Positions 63,894-64,000 of a stretch of DNA of 64,000 nucleotides are shown one piece after another. How positions within the stretch are numbered: the first letter of the stretch is position 1; every line of letters starts with the position of its first letter. Position numbers and translations under genes: made by a program. Source of the DNA: Salegentibacter sp. 24 (GTDB taxonomy: Bacteria; Bacteroidota; Bacteroidia; Flavobacteriales; Flavobacteriaceae). The notes below the pieces were generated by a model. That model was given only the letters and a program-made list of their open reading frames with translations, searched no databases and was not told the DNA's origin. The stretch lies in NCBI RefSeq assembly GCF_004362395.1, contig NZ_SNWE01000008.1, positions 62,001-126,000 of the forward strand, in the 5' to 3' direction.

Positions 63894-64000
63894 GTTTCCT
63901 GAATTTTAAGGTGTTTAATATAAATTTCTTTTTAATATCATAAAAGGCCCCCGGGATATTCTTAAGCTTTTCAAATATAAATTATTGTCAAGGCTTAAAA

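Overview
The window looks like a chromosomal segment of an AT-rich member of the Bacteroidota, family Flavobacteriaceae. A relative of the marine Gramella/Salegentibacter/Zunongwangia group is an inference from protein style, not a match I could run. Supporting signs are a type B type IX secretion C-terminal domain, carboxypeptidase-regulatory/DUF5686 and outer-membrane beta-barrel proteins, YtxJ of the bacillithiol system, DUF5606, DUF4295 and DUF6503 proteins, the rpmB-rpmG-DUF4295-ftsY order, and promoters of the Bacteroidota TTG-N(18-21)-TAnnTTTG type. I see no prophage, insertion sequence, CRISPR array, rRNA or tRNA. Most of the window is ordinary core genome.

Region by region. 1-10.9 kb: the start of uvrB (cut by the window edge), a large secreted T9SS protein, an ABC exporter pair, a conserved protein with a cryptic kinase-like signature, a nucleoid-associated protein, a pRiA4b ORF-3-like protein, heme A synthase and the CCA-adding enzyme. 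11-20 kb: tsaC plus an envelope-glycan locus with four GT4-like transferases, a GT9 heptosyltransferase-like protein, a GT90 enzyme and a WaaP/Kdo-kinase-like protein, ending with dapD. 20-31 kb: ruvX, def, DUF5606, a DUF5686 outer-membrane protein, MFS transporter, smpB, lipoproteins, succinate-semialdehyde dehydrogenase, a histidine phosphatase, a phytase-like esterase and csbD.

31-42 kb: clpB with a candidate operator-flanked promoter, ytxJ, fumarylacetoacetase, glyA, a thioesterase, a glutaminyl-peptide cyclotransferase, the small SRP RNA with a near-consensus promoter, an SDR and a transaldolase-like aldolase. 42-49.5 kb: an ABC-F ATPase, a TonB-receptor-like barrel with a duplicated palindromic upstream region, a CoA-binding protein, a sodium symporter and recR. 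49.7-64 kb: a 2-oxoacid dehydrogenase E2, a BLUF photoreceptor, a DEDDh exonuclease, an FAH-family hydrolase, an Hpt protein, cinA, the ribosomal cluster with ftsY, an amidase, a D-amino-acid-aminotransferase-like enzyme, an MltF-like transglycosylase, an aldo/keto reductase and a YkgJ-type cysteine-cluster protein.

I did not find a clear new multi-gene system. The best leads are: (i) the kinase-like hypothetical protein at 5.4-6.5 kb; (ii) paired imperfect palindromes around the clpB promoter; (iii) the duplicated palindromic region upstream of the barrel gene at 46.5-46.7 kb; (iv) two genes (46999, 48871) whose promoter-like elements put the predicted transcription start at the A of the ATG, using the SRP RNA as an internal ruler; (v) a glutaminyl cyclase encoded in the same window as three secreted proteins whose predicted mature N-terminus is Gln.
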